DNA of 62,041 bases from Haplosporangium gracile (Eukaryota > Mortierellomycota > Mortierellomycetes > Mortierellales > Mortierellaceae). The position numbers and the translations under genes are program-made. The stretch's first letter is position 1. Each line of letters starts with the position of its first letter. The stretch spans positions 1-62,041 of the forward strand of contig JAAAUF010000125.1 in NCBI GenBank assembly GCA_015499985.1, given 5' to 3'. Under the pieces are notes generated by a model, which saw nothing but the letters and a program-made list of their open reading frames with translations, made no database searches and was not told the origin of the DNA. Positions 59,100 to 62,041 of this stretch are shown one piece after another.

Positions 59100-60547
59100 G
59101 GTGGGTATGGGTATCTATTGTTTTGCGAGGTGGGGGAGAAGCAGGGAATGTGGTTGGATCTGCGGATGAAGCTGAAGGTCAAAGAAAAGGCGAATTGGTC
59201 CTTTCTTTTGTTGTCGTTGTGAAAGAAGAAGAAGGAGAGTAGAAGGAAAGTGCAGAGAAAAGAGGGACGGAGGATGGATGGTGAGTTATGGAGAGTGAAA
59301 GAAAAGAGAAGGAGAAGAAAGGATCTTAGTACATCCGATTGACAAGAACAAGAGTTACCCCGAACAAAATAGCGCAAAGGGCTTGGGACTATGACTCCTT
59401 CGTTGTTCAATGTATCATTTCGCCCAATGGGCCAACTCAACAATAGCAACAATGATGATGAGCAAATGGCGGACAGACAGACAGACAGGCAAATGGACGG
59501 ATAAGCGGGGCTAAACATGATGGGCAGATATGAATGTTTACCTTTTTCTTTACTTTGCTGCTTTGCTCTTTTCTTCCTCTCCCGGGGCCAATGGCTGCCC
59601 ATGACACACAATTCTTCCGCCGCTGTGTGCGTTCGATGCCGCCTTTCATTTGTGGATGCGAAGAACAAGAAAAATAAAAAGAAGGCAGTGGAGCAAGCAC
59701 AAGTGTCAGTGCACCAACAGTGTGGTCCACCTGGACCCTGGGATTGGCCAGGCCTGTGTGCCCTTTTGTTTCCCTTCTCACCCTTCGTCCCCTGGGGACA
59801 ACTTTTTTTTTTCTAGTTTTCTTGCCACCAAAAAAACGTGAGATCAAATCATTGGTTCATGCGTTTCTCACATCCTTTCGTCCAGAATGCTAGGTGTTAC
59901 TGCCTTGCACTACATGTTGTTGTTCGTCGCCTATGAAGTCAACGACTGAACAGCAGCAACATAATGAGAGAGGAAGAGAGGCATACGGATACATGTATTG
60001 GGAGAGAGTTATAACGAGAAAACAAGAGAGAATGGAATAGGAAGCGGGTATATGAGGATAAGTATAGTAGTAGATTGAGCCATTTTCCCTAGTGGTTGCC
60101 TGGAGGTCGTCCACATTTCGTCATTGATCGAAATTGACTCTACACGTGGGGGGAAACCGACAAGGTTCAGGTTTAGCTTCTCGTACAGAATTCTTCTCAC
60201 TCATTTACTCAGCGCCAGAAATAGACTCTCCTGCCGACCGCAGACTGATATACTCTCCACTGCATAAGTTCACAAAACAAACATCCAGGAGTCCGCCTTT
60301 TTTGACATCAATACCATGATCAATGCCTTTGCTTTGCTATCGTTTGTGTTCGATGAGATGTTTTATTTATTCTACGTCTGGGGTGAAGAGTGTATTGAAA
60401 GGGAAGAAGATATTACTGAAGCAAAAAGAACTAAGAAAGAAGACGGAAAAAAAAAATAAGGTGCACAAAATCGGAAGAGTATTCTAGAAAGAACTTTAAC
60501 TACAACGTCGTTTCTTGGCTGATTGACATTTTTTTTCTTGTTTTCGT
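59100..60547. other. Intergenic region
   Basis: Leader of the phosphatase gene (pyrimidine-rich on its coding strand, about 59100-59340), then about 1.2 kb without a recognisable gene up to the antizyme stop codon. Confidence 0.5.
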
Positions 60548-61689
60548 TTAGAGATCCATGCCGAGGACGAGGTACTTAGGGTCTGCATGTGCAACGACAT
60601 CAGGGTGGACCATCTCGAAGCCAGCGTACATCAAAGTACGAACAAGCTTGGCTATAAGACAAGAAGACAATATCAAGGAGAAGGGGGAAAGGATTGATGA
60701 AAAGAGGGGGTACATAAAAAAAAATAGGAGTGGGTTAATGAATCGGAATAAAAATATTGCACGCCCAGTGTGGAGAAAAATAATAACAATAACAGATGCA
60801 AGTATTGTTACATACCGAGATTGGGGTTGGACTTTTCCAGGCAGAGATGAACGGTTTGGCATCCAAGCTGTTCCTCAGCCAGATCAAGAGCAGCGACAAC
60901 GCTCTATTAGAGACGATTCCGAACCATAAAAAAAACGAAGAGGGTTGTTTAGCACTCAGTACATTCAGTACATGACGACAGATGACAAATAAAAAGAACT
61001 CACAGAGAACCAAAGAAGAACAGTTGAGAAAACACACCTCTCGGATATCCATATCGTCCCACCCATTGCCTCTCAAGAACAACGCACCCTCGAACACGAA
61101 CCCATACCAGGTGTTCATGTTGTTAGAGTCGTTCGAAGTAATCGTCAGTCTTGCATCAATCTTCACATCCTTCAACTTCTGCTCTCCTTCCTCCAGACGG
61201 ATAAGGGGGGGTTGGGCGGTCTCGTCGTTGGCCGAGGAACGGAACTGCTTCATCTCTCTCACAAATGAAGTCGTCTGCTCCTCCGAGATACCGCCCCGGC
61301 GACTCTGCTCACAGGTCCTGCTGCCACTGAAACCTGCAAACTTCATCGCGCAATCATTAATAGCGATGTCAGGGCCGCCACTGGCCTCTTCCTTCCACTA
61401 GCAACGAGAGGGCGAAATAAAAAAAATAAAAAATAAAGGTGTCAGAAAGGGCTTCTACCTAACAATAACTCCACACGAAAGAAACAGCAAACGCAGCAAA
61501 GAAGAACTTACAGGTCGAATAAACATAGGTCTGAGGTCCCACGCTGGCCTCATTAACGTGGCAGATGGCCAAGACAGTGGCCTGCTGGATGCGACGGATG
61601 GAGCTCGAGGCAAAGTTGTCGAGGGGGACGTTCATCGAGAGAATATTACTCATATTCATATTATTATTATACTGTTTGAGGCCCTCCAT
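60548..61689 (-). CDS. OAZ: Ornithine decarboxylase antizyme (requires +1 ribosomal frameshift)
   Basis: Minus-strand exons 61689-61512, 61397-61038, 60903-60816 and 60651-60548. Frame 0 encodes 68 residues (MEGLKQYNNN...VYSTLEGRGQWRP) and stops at TGA 61371-61369. Skipping the T at 61371 enters a frame that encodes 174 more residues: DIAINDCAMKFAGFSGSR, WYGFVFEGALFLRGNGWDDM, then SVVAALDLAEEQLGC, HLCLEKSNPNLAKLVRTLMY, AGFEMVHPD and YLVLGMDL at the end. This is the antizyme fold (W.GV.F.G.L...G; D..LAEE.L; L.R.FMY.GFE; F.L.....L). Antizyme binds ornithine decarboxylase, sends it to the proteasome and restrains polyamine uptake; high polyamine raises the frameshift. The shift site is CCC-UGA-C. 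An intron lies 26 bases upstream of the stop. The ATG at 61689 is the only good start in frame 0. Confidence 0.92.
61366..61380 (-). promoter_or_regulatory. Programmed +1 frameshift site of antizyme
   Basis: On the minus strand the frame-0 codons are TGG CGG CCC TGA, followed by CAT. Reading CCC then GAC ATC GCT in the +1 frame joins the two antizyme reading frames. Family knowledge: antizymes shift +1 at a slow stop, most often UCC-UGA; the codon before the stop differs here (CCC). Any stimulatory RNA structure downstream cannot be judged by eye. Confidence 0.88.
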
Positions 61690-62041
61690 GATAGGTTTGC
61701 TGTCTTCGCTGAGCGGTGTGGAAAAAGTGGGAGCTGGGGTGTGTGTGTTGGTTTGGTTTAAAAAGAATGATGCTGTGGCACGAAGATCGTACGGTTGCTG
61801 TGATTTTGTCGGTGTGGAGTGTGTATTGTGCGGTGAAAGGAAGAAAAAAAACAGGCGCCTGATTAAAATACAATTTTAACATTTTTTGTAGTGATGACAT
61901 GAAAAAAAAAGCACTTGTCTAGTCACATGACATCTTCACGTGATATGGTAAAATTGAGAACGACTACATCCTAGAATCTACATATTCTGTGGAGGACTCG
62001 AGCAACGTCTGCAGGAGGTACCACGCAGTCTCAACTAGACT
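61690..62041. other. Upstream region of the antizyme gene
   Basis: No gene seen up to the window edge. It should hold the antizyme promoter and 5' leader. Confidence 0.5.

Noticed and set aside
1..62041. tRNA, rRNA, CRISPR array or intact transposable element
   Set aside because: No T-loop/anticodon arrangement, rRNA-like block, regularly spaced repeat, reverse transcriptase or transposase motif was recognised on either strand by eye; tRNAscan or Rfam searches would settle the RNA part.

Overview
The window comes from an early-diverging filamentous fungus, most likely Mortierellomycota (Mortierella-type). This is inferred from protein content and gene style, not from a species marker. Genes are dense and carry short GT-AG introns, pyrimidine-rich leaders and many Gln/His/Ser homopolymers. 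The set includes a Fep1/SreA-type iron GATA factor with its inter-finger Cys block, a class II HMG-CoA reductase and an ornithine decarboxylase antizyme with its frameshift junction. There are no bacterial operons, CRISPR arrays, tRNA or rRNA genes, or intact transposons that I can see.

Left third (about 1-17.8 kb): a tandem cluster of five paralogous major facilitator superfamily (MFS) transporters on the plus strand. Four are intact (990-3236, 3625-5832, 12765-15041, 15402-17765). The middle copy (8176-10134) is a pseudogene with a nonsense codon, deletions and frameshifts. Gene debris lies between the copies: the C-terminal tail of an ABCC-type ABC transporter (6016-6150), a decayed gene of unknown family (10.2-12.1 kb), and a short fragment related to the SAP-domain gene that ends the cluster (12238-12345). 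The locus therefore looks like a product of repeated segmental duplication and decay.

Middle (17.9-45.1 kb): a SAP-domain nuclear protein with a run of SUMO-consensus sites; a ZCCHC17/pNO40-like S1 + CCHC + RS-domain RNA-binding protein; the iron-regulatory GATA factor; and, tail-to-tail with it, the class II HMG-CoA reductase (minus). These are followed by a polyGln/polyHis protein, a RhoGEF (DH) gene that seems truncated, an Aro8-type aminotransferase (minus), a 1348-residue double zinc-knuckle coiled-coil protein (minus), and a small WW-domain protein with a lipidation-type N-terminus (minus).

Right third (45-62 kb): an UNC93-like MFS protein (minus) interrupted by a 29-N assembly gap, then about 7.8 kb with no convincing gene, a bHLH factor with a very long loop, a PHOSPHO-type HAD phosphatase (minus), and the ODC antizyme (minus). 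The antizyme's two frames join by +1 at CCC-UGA-C. It is the clearest recoding element here and the most noteworthy single signal in the window.

Exon boundaries were worked out by hand from GT/AG sites, reading-frame continuity and paralogue or family comparison. They are predictions, not transcript-supported.
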